The notes beneath the pieces are model-generated. The model did not search any database and was not told the origin of the DNA. It saw nothing but the letters and a program-made list of their open reading frames with translations. DNA of 64,000 nucleotides from an uncultured Aquimarina sp. (GTDB lineage: Bacteria; Bacteroidota; Bacteroidia; Flavobacteriales; Flavobacteriaceae): NCBI GenBank assembly GCA_947496355.1, contig CANMCO010000016.1:1-64000 (forward strand), in the 5' to 3' direction. Made by a program: the position numbers and the translations under genes. Within the stretch, counting starts at the first letter, position 1. Every line of letters begins with the position of its first letter. Below are positions 16,652 to 25,899 of this stretch, piece after piece.

Positions 16652-17743
16652 TTATGTAGATGATGTTTCATGTATGGTATGAATATTTACTTCTTTCTGC
16701 TTACCTTTTAGTAATACACTTCCCAAAAATTTGGTAGTTAAATCGGTACTAATTTGAAGATCTTTTAGTAATCCCTCTGAGATAAGAAGTAATACATGAT
16801 GTTTATTACATTCAGCTTGGATACGGGCAGAAGTATTAATCACATCACCATGGTATGCGATTTCTTTTTTGATAACACCTACCTCTGTTACCATTAATGT
16901 TCCCCCATGTAAGCCGGCTTTAAATTCTGGCACAATACCGTACTTTTCGAGATAATACTGTGACTTGCTTTGTTTCTTCCGCTGAAAAGCAAAAAATAAA
17001 TCTACACAGTTATTGTGTGCTAATCCTTTTTTATACGGCCAACTTAACACAGCTTCATCACCAACGTATTGATAAATTTCTGCGTCGTATTTAGGAACCA
17101 CCTCGTTAAGGTCATAAAAGCAATCTTGTATGAATTGGCTGTATTTAAAGTGCCCCAGATTCTCGGCAATAGTGGTAGAGTCTTTTAGATCAAGGAACAT
17201 AAAAATACGTTTCTCTTCTTGCGGATTTTTATATTTTCCCATTAGCATTTTTAGAAAGACACCCTTCCCAAATTTTTCAGTAGCGATTTTTATAAATGAA
17301 AACACAAAAGAAACCATCACAATATATAAAATCGTCGCCCAAAAAGATTTGTTTTCTTTCCACCAACCGCTATCCGTATTTAAATTAATCCCGTAGATTT
17401 CTGAAAATAACTCCATAATAAGAGTAAAGACAGCAATTGTAGTTGTAAAATATAAAAATGTTCTAATGGTAAGGTCATATACTAGAGACAATCTACCAGA
17501 GTTGTATTTATCAAAAACGAAATCTATACTAGCATATAAAATTCCAATTAAGGCCCCAATAATAGTAAATCCCATTAGGGCTCTTAAGGTTCCTTGGTTT
17601 CCACTATATTCTTCAATCACTGTAAAACCAATTTCCTCATCAAGTCCATAATATCTGAATATAGAATACAATGCCATAACAATAGACCAAAAAAGGACTG
17701 ATTGCCAAAGCAGTTGTAGATATAGGTTCAGGTTACGATTCAT
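16652..17743 (-). CDS. Membrane class III adenylate/guanylate cyclase
   Basis: A 363-residue protein with four predicted membrane helices in the first half (about 12-35, 52-75, 90-110 and 133-155) and a cytosolic class III cyclase domain from about 180. The metal-binding Asp residues are seen in FLDLKDSTT and YVGDEAVLSW, and the transition-state pair in the N-T-S-A-R-I-Q segment. It should make cAMP or cGMP, but the substrate-deciding residues cannot be called safely by eye. It is 30 bases behind the LamG lipoprotein and probably shares its transcript. It is much shorter than, and laid out differently from, the second cyclase at 19993. Confidence 0.88.
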   Translation of the reverse strand: MNRNLNLYLQLLWQSVLFWSIVMALYSIFRYYGLDEEIGFTVIEEYSGNQGTLRALMGFTIIGALIGILYASIDFVFDKYNSGRLSLVYDLTIRTFLYFTTTIAVFTLIMELFSEIYGINLNTDSGWWKENKSFWATILYIVMVSFVFSFIKIATEKFGKGVFLKMLMGKYKNPQEEKRIFMFLDLKDSTTIAENLGHFKYSQFIQDCFYDLNEVVPKYDAEIYQYVGDEAVLSWPYKKGLAHNNCVDLFFAFQRKKQSKSQYYLEKYGIVPEFKAGLHGGTLMVTEVGVIKKEIAYHGDVINTSARIQAECNKHHVLLLISEGLLKDLQISTDLTTKFLGSVLLKGKQKEVNIHTIHETSST

Positions 17744-17773
17744 GATAGTGGCTTACTATTTACAAGAGTTTAT

Positions 17774-18649
17774 TTAAAGTAAAGTGTGTACACCGTTTTC
17801 TAAGTTGTACAGGGTAGTGATCTCTGCATCTGTTAAGTTTCTATTAAAAATAGAAAGTTCGTCCATCAAACCAATATATCCCAAGCCTATATAGATATTA
17901 GATAGTTCAAGATCCCAGGTAAAGGGAGTTGTGATATTGGATCGGGTACCTTTTAGTTCACCGTTCATATATAGCCGGGCTTCACCTTTTTGAGTATTCA
18001 GGTTATAAAAGTTGATTAGTATATGTGTCCATACATCGCCTCCAAAAGGCGGGTTTTTTACTGCTGCTAATTTCGCATTAAAAATAGGATTTTCATTATC
18101 AGGGCCTTCTGGATTAGGGTTCCATATATTACGATCTCCAATCACACCCAACCTAAAATCTCTAGGATTGTCTTTGGTAAAATCTACCCATATAGCTGCA
18201 TCATTATAGCTTACATCTGTAATCTGTATAGGATCACAGTATCCTGGTTTTAAATCTGTACTAGGGTCTAACTGTAACCAAAAAGAAATAGCGCCACTCC
18301 AATCATTATTATTGTACAAGATATTATTCTTGCTAGGGTAGTAGATATTGCCTTTGCTTCGCTCTGTGAATAACAAACCATCACCAAAACGTCCTTTTTC
18401 CTTTGCTATGCGTATATCTGGTTTATGCAGACCAACTTGAGCAGAATCCCTGGCTTTACGATTAGGAACGGTGTATAGATGCTTGTCTCCCAAGGCAAAA
18501 TCAGCATCAACTCCGTTGTCAAAAGAAGCATAAAAAGTAAGTGCTGTTTTTAGATCTGTCTTACTAGAATCGGTCTTACAGGAGCTTAACAATAGTACTA
18601 AGAAAGCGTTTAGGAGTAAAGGAAATAAGATGTTTTTATTGTACGACAT
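17774..18649 (-). CDS. LamG/concanavalin-like lipoprotein
   Basis: A 291-residue outer-membrane-type lipoprotein. The signal peptide ends L-L-S-S-C near residue 24, and the remainder is one LamG (concanavalin A-like lectin/glucanase) jelly-roll domain. The closing signature is GLMDELSIFNRNLTDAEITTLY. Such domains bind carbohydrate or act as spacers; no catalytic motif is visible. It is first in a two-gene unit with the membrane cyclase, a pairing for which I know no explanation. The 181-base gap upstream (18650-18830), shared with the divergent AhpD-like gene, should hold both promoters, but no clear box was found. Confidence 0.8.
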   Translation of the reverse strand: MSYNKNILFPLLLNAFLVLLLSSCKTDSSKTDLKTALTFYASFDNGVDADFALGDKHLYTVPNRKARDSAQVGLHKPDIRIAKEKGRFGDGLLFTERSKGNIYYPSKNNILYNNNDWSGAISFWLQLDPSTDLKPGYCDPIQITDVSYNDAAIWVDFTKDNPRDFRLGVIGDRNIWNPNPEGPDNENPIFNAKLAAVKNPPFGGDVWTHILINFYNLNTQKGEARLYMNGELKGTRSNITTPFTWDLELSNIYIGLGYIGLMDELSIFNRNLTDAEITTLYNLENGVHTLL

Positions 18650-18830
18650 GACATGTGTGTTTTATGTTTTTAAAGATATAATATTATTATTGTATCTCAT
18701 AGCGTAATTAAGCTTAGGAGGGTCGGCATTAATTAAGACAAAATATATCACAAATAAGTTTCGTCTTTATTTAATACATTCTATTAAATCGTTTCGTACA
18801 TTTATATAACCAATTTAAATACGTTATGCT

Positions 18831-19409
18831 ATGAAAACGATAAGTACGATTTTCGAAAATCCTGCCGTTACACCAGAATTAGAAAACACTTTTGAAACGA
18901 TTAAGGAAGAACTTGGTGCACCCTTTGTTCCACATTTTTTTCAAGTATGGGGAGACGCACCAATGGCATTACAAGGCATTGTTCCTGCTATGAAATATAT
19001 ACTAGGAAGCGGTGTGTTAGATCGTAAACTAAAGGAGATGATCATGATCGCCATTTCGTCTCTAAAACATTGCAACTACTGCGAAACAGCACACCAAGTA
19101 TTTTGTTATAGTATGGGTGCATTACCCGAGCAAATAGAATCATTGGTTAATGCACATACGTTACCAGATTCTGATAATCCAAAAGACAAAGCTGCTATTG
19201 ATTTTGCTGTAAAACTGTCTAAAAAACCAAATTTATCTAGTGAAGAGGATTTTATTACCCTAAAAACATTAGGCTATTCTAAAGCAGAAATTCTTGAAAT
19301 TATAGCCATGTCTGGGATGGCGGTTTTTTACAGTCATTTGGCTGATGCTACAAAAATAAATGTGGATGAAGGTTTTATTGCAGCACTTTCTGATACCGTT
19401 GAGGATTAA
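18831..19409 (+). CDS. Carboxymuconolactone decarboxylase/AhpD-like protein
   Basis: A 192-residue all-helical protein of the AhpD/CMD superfamily. The redox motif is C-N-Y-C-E-T-A-H in MIAISSLKHCNYCETAHQVF, with the family-typical C-x-x-C and a following His; related proteins reduce peroxides or act as peroxidase-like oxidoreductases. The spacing Y-C-E-T-A-H is the AhpD-like rather than the decarboxylase form. It is a single gene. Its last four bases overlap the last four bases of the DUF3307 gene on the opposite strand, so the two convergent transcripts must interfere unless they end inside each other. Confidence 0.88.
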   Translation: MKTISTIFENPAVTPELENTFETIKEELGAPFVPHFFQVWGDAPMALQGIVPAMKYILGSGVLDRKLKEMIMIAISSLKHCNYCETAHQVFCYSMGALPEQIESLVNAHTLPDSDNPKDKAAIDFAVKLSKKPNLSSEEDFITLKTLGYSKAEILEIIAMSGMAVFYSHLADATKINVDEGFIAALSDTVED

Positions 19410-19759
19410 AAAAACATCAGGGATTCTCTATTAAGAAAGGTAACATATAGGGTTATCGTATGTATCATTTGATCCAATCCCAATACAATGTAGAATATAC
19501 GCGGAGTTTCTCGGTACTTTGATGTAAGTTTACTCGTGAAAAAGTCTGTAATACCATGCAAAACACTATTAATCAATAAATACCCAATAGCAATTTCTAA
19601 AGGAAATAATAATAAACTACAGATAAGTAAAATACTAGTGTAAGTTAGTACATGATAGGCAAGCCATTTGAAGTGGTGGCTTTTGCCCAGCGCCATTTTG
19701 GAGGTTTGAAAACCATAATCTCCCATCCAATGTGCTAATAGAATCCAAACAAAGATCAT
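19406..19759 (-). CDS. DUF3307 family small membrane protein
   Basis: A 117-residue inner-membrane protein with three to four hydrophobic helices. It carries the DUF3307 signature: LLAHWMGDYGFQTSKMAL near the N terminus, then KWLAYHVLTY and NSVLHGITDFFTSKL. The conserved His and Asp residues in H-W-M-G-D-Y, Y-H and H-G-I-T-D suggest a metal or substrate site within the membrane, but the function of the family is not established. It is encoded alone, convergent with the AhpD-like gene (stop codons overlap). Confidence 0.85.
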   Translation of the reverse strand: MIFVWILLAHWMGDYGFQTSKMALGKSHHFKWLAYHVLTYTSILLICSLLLFPLEIAIGYLLINSVLHGITDFFTSKLTSKYRETPRIFYIVLGLDQMIHTITLYVTFLNRESLMFF

Positions 19760-19992
19760 AGTTAAAAGATATTAATTCAGACGATTATAACCTAATTGTT
19801 AGCATAAAGTTTTTATAATAGTCACAAAAAACGTGAAAAAAAAGCGCAAACTTGATTATATTGTAATGTGAATCTATTAAAGATTTTCTGATCCTTAAAA
19901 CGAATTTGCCCTAATCGTTAGAAACCTAATTTTTCAAAATAAAAATCTGTATGGCTTGTACAGATAGATATATCCAATATTAATACAATCAG

Positions 19993-21963
19993 ATGTTTCG
20001 CACCTTTCGTCATCGATTATTATTTTGGTTTCTGGTTTTCATTAGCTTTAGCTTTGTGATTATCATGCTTTCTATTACTTACCTTAAAAAGCGTGAAAAA
20101 GTCTTGAAACGTACCGAAGCAATAGAACAATCCTATATTATGCTTCTTAAAAGCGCAAAGGCTCAACAAGATTTTTTTAGTTATGCTTCAAGAGATCCAA
20201 AATTCTTCCGTACGGGTGATAACGAATACCTGGATCAATACCTAAAATTATTAGATAGTACTCGGTCTTATCTTATGAAGGTTGACTTTGAAGAAGAAGG
20301 AGCTCTGGCAGGGGGTGTAGAATTTATTCGTTCAGACATCACAGAGATCGATGCCGTTTTCTTAGAGCTTATAGAACAAATTCAGGCTAGAGGGTACAAG
20401 AATTTCAATCTTGAAGGAACGATGAGAAAAGATGCGCATTGGCTCGAAGGTATTAATGAGATTGCTACAGAAGATATTCTATACCTTAGACGGTATGAGA
20501 AGGATTATATTATGCGTAATGAATCTGTTTACGTAACTAGACTTACGCAATTAGTAGATAAACTTGCTCAAGAAACTGTTGCAAACAGGAGGATCTCTAA
20601 AGCTAGAAAGAGTGAAATATTATCCTATTTATTGGGGTATCGAGATAAGTTTTTGCAATTAGTAGAATTAGATCAGCGAATCGGAATTAGGGACAATTCT
20701 GGTTTAAAACAGAAATTGGATCAAACAATCACCATATGCGAAGCCGATTTTAGCAGCATAGTACTTTATACGCAAGAATGGGCAGACGCAGAATTCAAAC
20801 AGCTTACTGCTTCTTTCGGAGTGATTTCGGTTTTACTTATGATCATAAGTGTATGGATAAGTTCTATGATTTCTAAGAAAATCACCAAACCGCTTACAGA
20901 ACTTACCATGCACATTACACGATTTGTGGATAGTAATTTCACATTAGAAACAGAACATCCTGTTGTGCGTACAGATGATGAAATAGGCAGTCTTACCAGA
21001 AACTTTTCTTTCCTTAAAGATGAAGTAATCTCCCGACTCAAGTTTTTTAAACAAAAAGTAGATGAACGTACTACAGAATTGGCAAATGCCAATAAAAAAT
21101 TAATCCGTCTTAGTAAAGCAAACAGCCGTTTTGTGCCTCAGGAATTTTTGCAGAACCTGGGTAGAGATAGTATTGAGCAGGTTCAACTTGGCGATCAGGT
21201 AGAGCGGGAAATGACGGTAATATTTACAGACATTCGTGAATTCACCAAAATCTCTGAGTCCCTTAGTCCACAAGAGAATTTTGATTTCCTGAACGGATAT
21301 CTAAGTGGTATAGTCCCTATAATAAGGCGTAACGGAGGGTTTATTGATAAATTTATTGGTGACTCGGTAATGGCATTGTTTCCAGAAAATCCTGATCATG
21401 CCATACAAACTGTTTTTGAGTTTGAAGATTTCCTTGATGATTTTAATCAGAAACTGAAAAAGGAAAATAAACTTCCAATAGAAGTGGGTACAGGTATTCA
21501 TACCGGAAACCTAATTTTGGGAACAATAGGACATGACCATAGGTTAGAAACTACAGTAATCTCTGATGCGGTTAATACATCGTCAAGGGTAGAAGGATTA
21601 ACTAAGTATTACGAGGCAAAAATTATAGGTACGGAAGCCACACTATCTAAGTTGAAGAAAAAATCTTCCTTTAAGTATCGATTTTTGGATAAAGTAAATG
21701 TAAAAGGAAAATCAAAGACTCTTTCAGTATATGAATTCTTATCGCCTAGGGAAGAAACCAAGATTTCTTATTTAAAAACCTACAATGAAGCGGTAAAACA
21801 TATAAAAAATAAGGAAATAGCTGAAGCATCGGTTATTTTTTCAGAATTACACACAAAATATCCCGAAGACAGGGCCGTAGCTATCTTTATGGATCGATGC
21901 CAGAGCTTCCTTGATAAAAAAACGGCAACATGGGATGAAATAACGCAAATGATAAGTAAGTAA
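19993..21963 (+). CDS. Transmembrane receptor-type class III adenylate/guanylate cyclase with HAMP
   Basis: A 656-residue membrane receptor. A first helix (about 9-28) and a second (about 276-297) bracket a periplasmic sensor domain of about 245 residues, mainly helical. A HAMP linker follows (SKKITKPLTELTMHI, about 298-350), then a coiled coil and the cyclase domain (about 400-590): VIFTDIREFTKIS and GDSVMALF hold the metal Asp residues, and N-T-S-S-R-V-E-G the transition-state pair. A short helical repeat-like tail closes the chain. It should convert ATP or GTP into a cyclic nucleotide in response to an external signal. sthA follows after 31 bases, so both are probably on one transcript. 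Confidence 0.9.
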   Translation: MFRTFRHRLLFWFLVFISFSFVIIMLSITYLKKREKVLKRTEAIEQSYIMLLKSAKAQQDFFSYASRDPKFFRTGDNEYLDQYLKLLDSTRSYLMKVDFEEEGALAGGVEFIRSDITEIDAVFLELIEQIQARGYKNFNLEGTMRKDAHWLEGINEIATEDILYLRRYEKDYIMRNESVYVTRLTQLVDKLAQETVANRRISKARKSEILSYLLGYRDKFLQLVELDQRIGIRDNSGLKQKLDQTITICEADFSSIVLYTQEWADAEFKQLTASFGVISVLLMIISVWISSMISKKITKPLTELTMHITRFVDSNFTLETEHPVVRTDDEIGSLTRNFSFLKDEVISRLKFFKQKVDERTTELANANKKLIRLSKANSRFVPQEFLQNLGRDSIEQVQLGDQVEREMTVIFTDIREFTKISESLSPQENFDFLNGYLSGIVPIIRRNGGFIDKFIGDSVMALFPENPDHAIQTVFEFEDFLDDFNQKLKKENKLPIEVGTGIHTGNLILGTIGHDHRLETTVISDAVNTSSRVEGLTKYYEAKIIGTEATLSKLKKKSSFKYRFLDKVNVKGKSKTLSVYEFLSPREETKISYLKTYNEAVKHIKNKEIAEASVIFSELHTKYPEDRAVAIFMDRCQSFLDKKTATWDEITQMISK

Positions 21964-21994
21964 GCATTAGAATAATATTAACTAAATATAAAAA

Positions 21995-23422
21995 ATGGCG
22001 AAGAAATACGATCTAGTTGTCATTGGCTCAGGGCCAGCTGGCGAAAAGGCAGCTGCAAAAGCAGCATACTTTGGTTATAAAGTAGCTCTTATAGAAAAAG
22101 AGCGTAGTAAATTTGGTGGGGCAGGTGTTCAGACAGGTACGCTACCTTCAAAAACATTAAAAGAAACTGCACTGTATTTATCCGGAATATATCAAAAAGG
22201 GGTATTTGGAGTGGATAAGGAAGTAGGAAGAGAAACAGGAGTTCATGATTTCTTATATAGAAAGAATGTAGTAACTAATCACATGAATAAAACCGTTAGG
22301 CATAATCTCGAAAAACACGGAATCGACATTTATGAAGGTTTTGCCAGTTTTATAGATCCTAATCATATTAAAATATCCGGTGAGCTAGAACAAATTCTGG
22401 AAAGTAAGTACATTCTAATTGCTACGGGTTCATACCCGTATCATCCTCCACATATCCCATTTGATAATACACGTGTACTGGATTCTGATACTATTTTGAA
22501 TATTACAAAATTCCCCAAATCCATTTGCGTTTTAGGAGCCGGAGTAATAGGCTGTGAATATGCTACCATTTTTGGAGCAATGGGTGTAAAAACTTTTGTT
22601 GTAAATGATCACGATAAGATTCTTGGCTTTTTGGATAGCGAAATTTCTGAAGCCTTAGTAGATCAGATGAAGAAAAATGAGATTAAAATTTTGTTCAACA
22701 ATTCCGTTACAGAATTTGAACCACAAGATGATGATAAACCTCTTAAGCTAATTCTGCGATCCGGACAGATTCTTAATGTAGATATGTTTTTGTTTGCTGC
22801 AGGGCGTAGTGGCAACATCAAAGGCCTTAATTGTGATGAGATTGGTCTTAAAACAGGAAAACGCGAGACAGTTTTGGTGAATGACAAATTTCAAACTAAT
22901 CTCCCTAATATATATGCCGTTGGAGATGTAATAGGGTTTCCAGCTTTAGCAAGTACCAGTATGGAACAAGGACGTATTGCTATAACTCATATGTTTGACA
23001 CAGGTGATTTAGAAACACTTGCTGATATTTTTCCCTACGGAATATATACAGTGCCCGAAGTTTCTATGGTTGGTATCACCGAAGAACAAGCTAAGGGTAC
23101 AAAGATTGATTATGGAGTAGGGTATAGCTATTATCGTGATACAGCCAGAGGTATGATTATGGGAGATACTGATAATGGCTACCTGAAATTAATTTTTGAC
23201 AAAAGTACCAGAGTTATTTTGGGAGTTCACATTATGGGACATTTTGCTACCGAGTTGATTCACTACGGTATGCAACTAGTACAGGAAAAGAAAACGCTGG
23301 ATAAACTAATTGCTACCGTATTTAATTATCCAACATTACATAGTTTGTATAAATATGCCTGCTATGATGGATTAGGTAATATATCTGGTAAAAAAGTAAA
23401 AAAGGCAGGAGAGCTGATCTAA
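21995..23422 (+). CDS. sthA: Soluble NAD(P)+ transhydrogenase
   Basis: A 475-residue FAD protein of the pyridine nucleotide-disulfide oxidoreductase fold that moves hydride between NADPH and NAD+. The FAD-binding loop is GSGPAGEKAA, the NAD(P) loop is GAGVIGCEYA, and the second FAD motif is NIYAVGDVIGFP. The redox segment reads GVQTGTLPSKTLKE, without the two Cys residues of dihydrolipoamide dehydrogenases, which is the diagnostic difference for SthA. The C-terminal dimerisation domain contains HIMGHFATELIH, with the His-x-x-Glu-like part altered as in the family. The gene follows a receptor cyclase, and a strong bidirectional hairpin follows its stop. Redox balancing under control of the same promoter as the cyclase is an inference. 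Confidence 0.93.
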   Translation: MAKKYDLVVIGSGPAGEKAAAKAAYFGYKVALIEKERSKFGGAGVQTGTLPSKTLKETALYLSGIYQKGVFGVDKEVGRETGVHDFLYRKNVVTNHMNKTVRHNLEKHGIDIYEGFASFIDPNHIKISGELEQILESKYILIATGSYPYHPPHIPFDNTRVLDSDTILNITKFPKSICVLGAGVIGCEYATIFGAMGVKTFVVNDHDKILGFLDSEISEALVDQMKKNEIKILFNNSVTEFEPQDDDKPLKLILRSGQILNVDMFLFAAGRSGNIKGLNCDEIGLKTGKRETVLVNDKFQTNLPNIYAVGDVIGFPALASTSMEQGRIAITHMFDTGDLETLADIFPYGIYTVPEVSMVGITEEQAKGTKIDYGVGYSYYRDTARGMIMGDTDNGYLKLIFDKSTRVILGVHIMGHFATELIHYGMQLVQEKKTLDKLIATVFNYPTLHSLYKYACYDGLGNISGKKVKKAGELI

Positions 23423-23427
23423 TAACA

Positions 23428-23460
23428 AAACAACCTACTACATAGTGTAATAGGTTGTTT
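23428..23460. terminator. Bidirectional rho-independent terminator
   Basis: Arms 23428-23442 (aaacaacctactaca) and 23446-23460 (tgtaataggttgttt) pair over 15 bases with one mismatch around a three-base loop, with A and T runs on the two sides. It lies between the convergent sthA and the lipoprotein gene. Confidence 0.88.
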
Positions 23461-23487
23461 CATACTTTTTACTAATAGCCTATTGGT

Positions 23488-24216
23488 TTAGAAAGTTATC
23501 CTTCCTGTGCCAATGTTTCCGCTATAATAATTATCCCATCCGCTTCCGCTATCGTTATCCAACCAAACATTAGGATACGACCAGAATTGAGAGAATCCTT
23601 GCGCAGGTAACGTTTGATCACTAGTCCATAATTGTACTACAAACTGAGTGATAAACCATCCATCAGTACCTTTTAGATACACTCGCCCATAATCAACTTC
23701 TACCCATTCTACAGCCTCTCCTGGAAAGGAAGCTTTAAATAAATATGCATCCCAACCACCTTCTCGGTCGTCACCAGAATTATCCATCCAATTAAAAGGA
23801 GGTGTATAACCACCTTTACTTGTGGTAAAACGAATATAAGCCCCAACATCACCATCGGTATCATTGTTGGATTGATGTCCTGTATAGGTCCATACACGGT
23901 AAAACCACTCTGTGCTAAATGCTTTGTCTTGCACTGGTTGTTTACTGATATAGCTATCTACAGCAAGATTAAATTTAAGCATTGCTTCTTCTTTACTGAC
24001 ATCTTTATCAAAATGCATTTTCAGAACAGGAAGATTAGACTTTGATTTTAGATCTAGTACTTCGTCATTACTGCCAGTGGTGCTTTTGAACCCTTCTTCT
24101 ACATCAACGATTTGGTCAATTTCGGTTTCCTCTACATCAGATTTCTCACATGATACAATAAAAAGCACTCCGATTATCAAAGCTGCTAAGGTTTTAAGAT
24201 TTTGAATTTTTTTCAT
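23488..24216 (-). CDS. Lipoprotein of unknown function
   Basis: A 242-residue secreted lipoprotein with signal peptide MKKIQNLKTLAALIIGVLF and lipobox I-V-S-C (Cys at 23), then an acidic linker (about 25-60). The rest (about 100-242) is rich in Trp, Tyr, Gly and Asn, suggesting a beta-sandwich. It includes repeated V-W-T-Y-T, W-V-E-V-D-Y-G and W-D-N-Y segments and reads like a PLAT/lipoxygenase-type or lectin-like surface domain; I cannot name the family. It is a single gene with a plausible promoter at 24310-24337 on the minus strand and the shared terminator at its end. Confidence 0.7.
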   Translation of the reverse strand: MKKIQNLKTLAALIIGVLFIVSCEKSDVEETEIDQIVDVEEGFKSTTGSNDEVLDLKSKSNLPVLKMHFDKDVSKEEAMLKFNLAVDSYISKQPVQDKAFSTEWFYRVWTYTGHQSNNDTDGDVGAYIRFTTSKGGYTPPFNWMDNSGDDREGGWDAYLFKASFPGEAVEWVEVDYGRVYLKGTDGWFITQFVVQLWTSDQTLPAQGFSQFWSYPNVWLDNDSGSGWDNYYSGNIGTGRITF

Positions 24217-24309
24217 TGGTTTTAATTTTATAATTAATACTTAATTAGTTAGTTGATAAGCCCCCTCTTTATCTGCCGGCTAGAAAAGATATCTTTTCAA
24301 CTCTGAGAG

Positions 24310-24337
24310 CAAATGTATAGGCATTATCATAACCAAA
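24310..24337 (-). promoter_or_regulatory. Candidate Bacteroidota promoter of the 23488-24216 lipoprotein
   Basis: Read on the minus strand, TTTG (24337-24334) is followed after 16 bases by TACATTTG (24317-24310), fitting the TTTG / TAnnTTTG form though with a slightly short spacer. Transcription would start near 24303, leaving an 87-base leader. The rest of the 377-base gap (24217-24593) holds the divergent candidate box at 24566 and otherwise nothing I recognise. Confidence 0.45.
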
Positions 24338-24565
24338 TAAGAGGTCTATCTCCCTATTTAATCTGTTTTCACCCCTCTTTCTGGGGGATATTACACCCTA
24401 AAAAAAACACGTATGCTTCTGTTTAACAAGTGATTATAAAATTAAATTTATATTGAGTAACACGAAATACTCATTGCAAGTAACTTAATTCTTTTTGATA
24501 TTTTATTAAGGAAAACCACATCACTAATAAATATATTGATTAGTACCTGTAAAAAAGAATAATTA

Positions 24566-24573
24566 TATATTTG
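24566..24573 (+). promoter_or_regulatory. Possible -7 box (TATATTTG) of the DUF6268 gene
   Basis: A perfect TAnnTTTG octamer lies 20 bases before the GTG start at 24594. No TTTG is found at the expected upstream distance, so the assignment is weak. Confidence 0.35.
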
Positions 24574-24593
24574 GGCCTTGTAAAAATAAAAAC

Positions 24594-25520
24594 GTGATTA
24601 CTTTGAAGCATTTTTATCTACTTATCAGTTTATATCTTATTTCTCAATCTTTTTTTGCTCAAGATTATGTAGATCTTGTTAAAATTAACTACGGTACTAT
24701 TTTAGATGCAGGTTTTGAAGGTAGTGATGCCAAAACCAATGTTACCTTATTTGATGTAGGAATAACGTATCCTATCCCTATAAATGAAAAGATCACAGTA
24801 ATTACTGGATTGGATTATGTTCAACATGGATTGGATTTGTCTCCCGATGCAGAAACCACAATGTTAAACAATATTACCCTAAAAGCTGGGCTTAATATTA
24901 AACATAATGACAAGTGGTCCGGAACCTATGTACTTCTACCAAAAATTGCTAGTCAGGACTTGCATACCAATGGAGATCATTTCTTTTTTGGAGGTTTGGC
25001 GTTACTTAAATATCAAAAGAGTGAGCGCATGCAATATCGTTTTGGAGCTTATGCTACTAGTGAAGGTTTTGGAACCTTTTTAACTCCTATTCTGGGATTG
25101 TATTATCTAAGCGAAGGAGAAAAGTGGGAGGTATCTGCAAGTTTACCAATTAATGCAGATGTAAATCATCGTTTTAATGATGCCATAGCTGTTGGGCTGG
25201 GCTTTCAGGCTTTTGTGCGATCATTTAGCCTAGAACGTGAAGCAAGTAGCACAGAACTATATACCCAAATGTCTAATATAGAATTTGGTCCATATTTACA
25301 ACACGGTTTTATGAATCAAAGTATATTGGTGCGCTTGCAAGCTGGATACTCTACTGCTTCTTATGAAGTATTTGCAGAAGGGGACACTTTACCGATTCGT
25401 GTTTCAGCTTTTGAATTTGGTGATGATCGTAATTTACTTAATCCAGAAATGACGGGTAACTTGTTTATAAGAGTAGGGGTGACTTATCGTTTTCATTTAG
25501 ATAAAAAGAAAGAGGATTAG
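24594..25520 (+). CDS. DUF6268-type outer membrane beta-barrel protein
   Basis: A 308-residue outer-membrane protein starting with GTG. The signal peptide covers about residues 1-22 and is cleaved after F-F-A. Alternating hydrophobic strands follow throughout, beginning DYVDLVKINYGTILDAGFEG, and the chain ends with the aromatic strand GVTYRFHL plus a short charged tail. The match to the Bacteroidota family DUF6268 is by the N-terminal strand and length. These are presumed outer-membrane barrels of unknown cargo. It is transcribed alone or with the small ferredoxin-like gene 119 bases downstream. Confidence 0.75.
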   Translation: MITLKHFYLLISLYLISQSFFAQDYVDLVKINYGTILDAGFEGSDAKTNVTLFDVGITYPIPINEKITVITGLDYVQHGLDLSPDAETTMLNNITLKAGLNIKHNDKWSGTYVLLPKIASQDLHTNGDHFFFGGLALLKYQKSERMQYRFGAYATSEGFGTFLTPILGLYYLSEGEKWEVSASLPINADVNHRFNDAIAVGLGFQAFVRSFSLEREASSTELYTQMSNIEFGPYLQHGFMNQSILVRLQAGYSTASYEVFAEGDTLPIRVSAFEFGDDRNLLNPEMTGNLFIRVGVTYRFHLDKKKED

Positions 25521-25639
25521 CTGATTCTAATCTAGCATTTTCTAATTGCATTTTGATAATTGTTAAACTTTATCATTTTGCCGTATATTTAAAGTACATA
25601 ATTCATTTCAATAAATATCACACTTTAAATCATATTGCT

Positions 25640-25873
25640 ATGTCAACAAATGAAATTAGAAAAGAATATACCAATGGAGAATTAACCATAGTATGGAAAC
25701 CTGGAAAATGTATTCATTCTGGTATTTGTGTAAATACTTTACCAGACGTATACCATCCAAAAGAAAAGCCTTGGATACAACCTGAACACTCTAGCACGGC
25801 CATGCTAAAAAGTCAAATACATAAATGTCCTTCAGGTGCTTTAACATATTTCATGAATAAGGATAGCAAATAA
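25640..25873 (+). CDS. Small divergent (4Fe-4S) mono-cluster protein
   Basis: A 77-residue protein of the Fer4_19 type. The cysteines stand in K-C-I-H-S-G-I-C-V and H-K-C-P-S-G-A-L, fewer than in ordinary ferredoxins, with the C-P-S-G-A-L ending conserved. It may bind an iron-sulfur cluster of unusual ligation. The frame is open from 25553, but I place the start at ATG 25640 (MSTNEIRKEY), because the upstream 29 codons are hydrophobic, poor in coding character and absent from relatives as I remember them. It faces the M23 lipoprotein gene. Confidence 0.82.
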   Translation: MSTNEIRKEYTNGELTIVWKPGKCIHSGICVNTLPDVYHPKEKPWIQPEHSSTAMLKSQIHKCPSGALTYFMNKDSK

Positions 25874-25899
25874 TAGGATTTTTAAAAACTATGCTGTTA

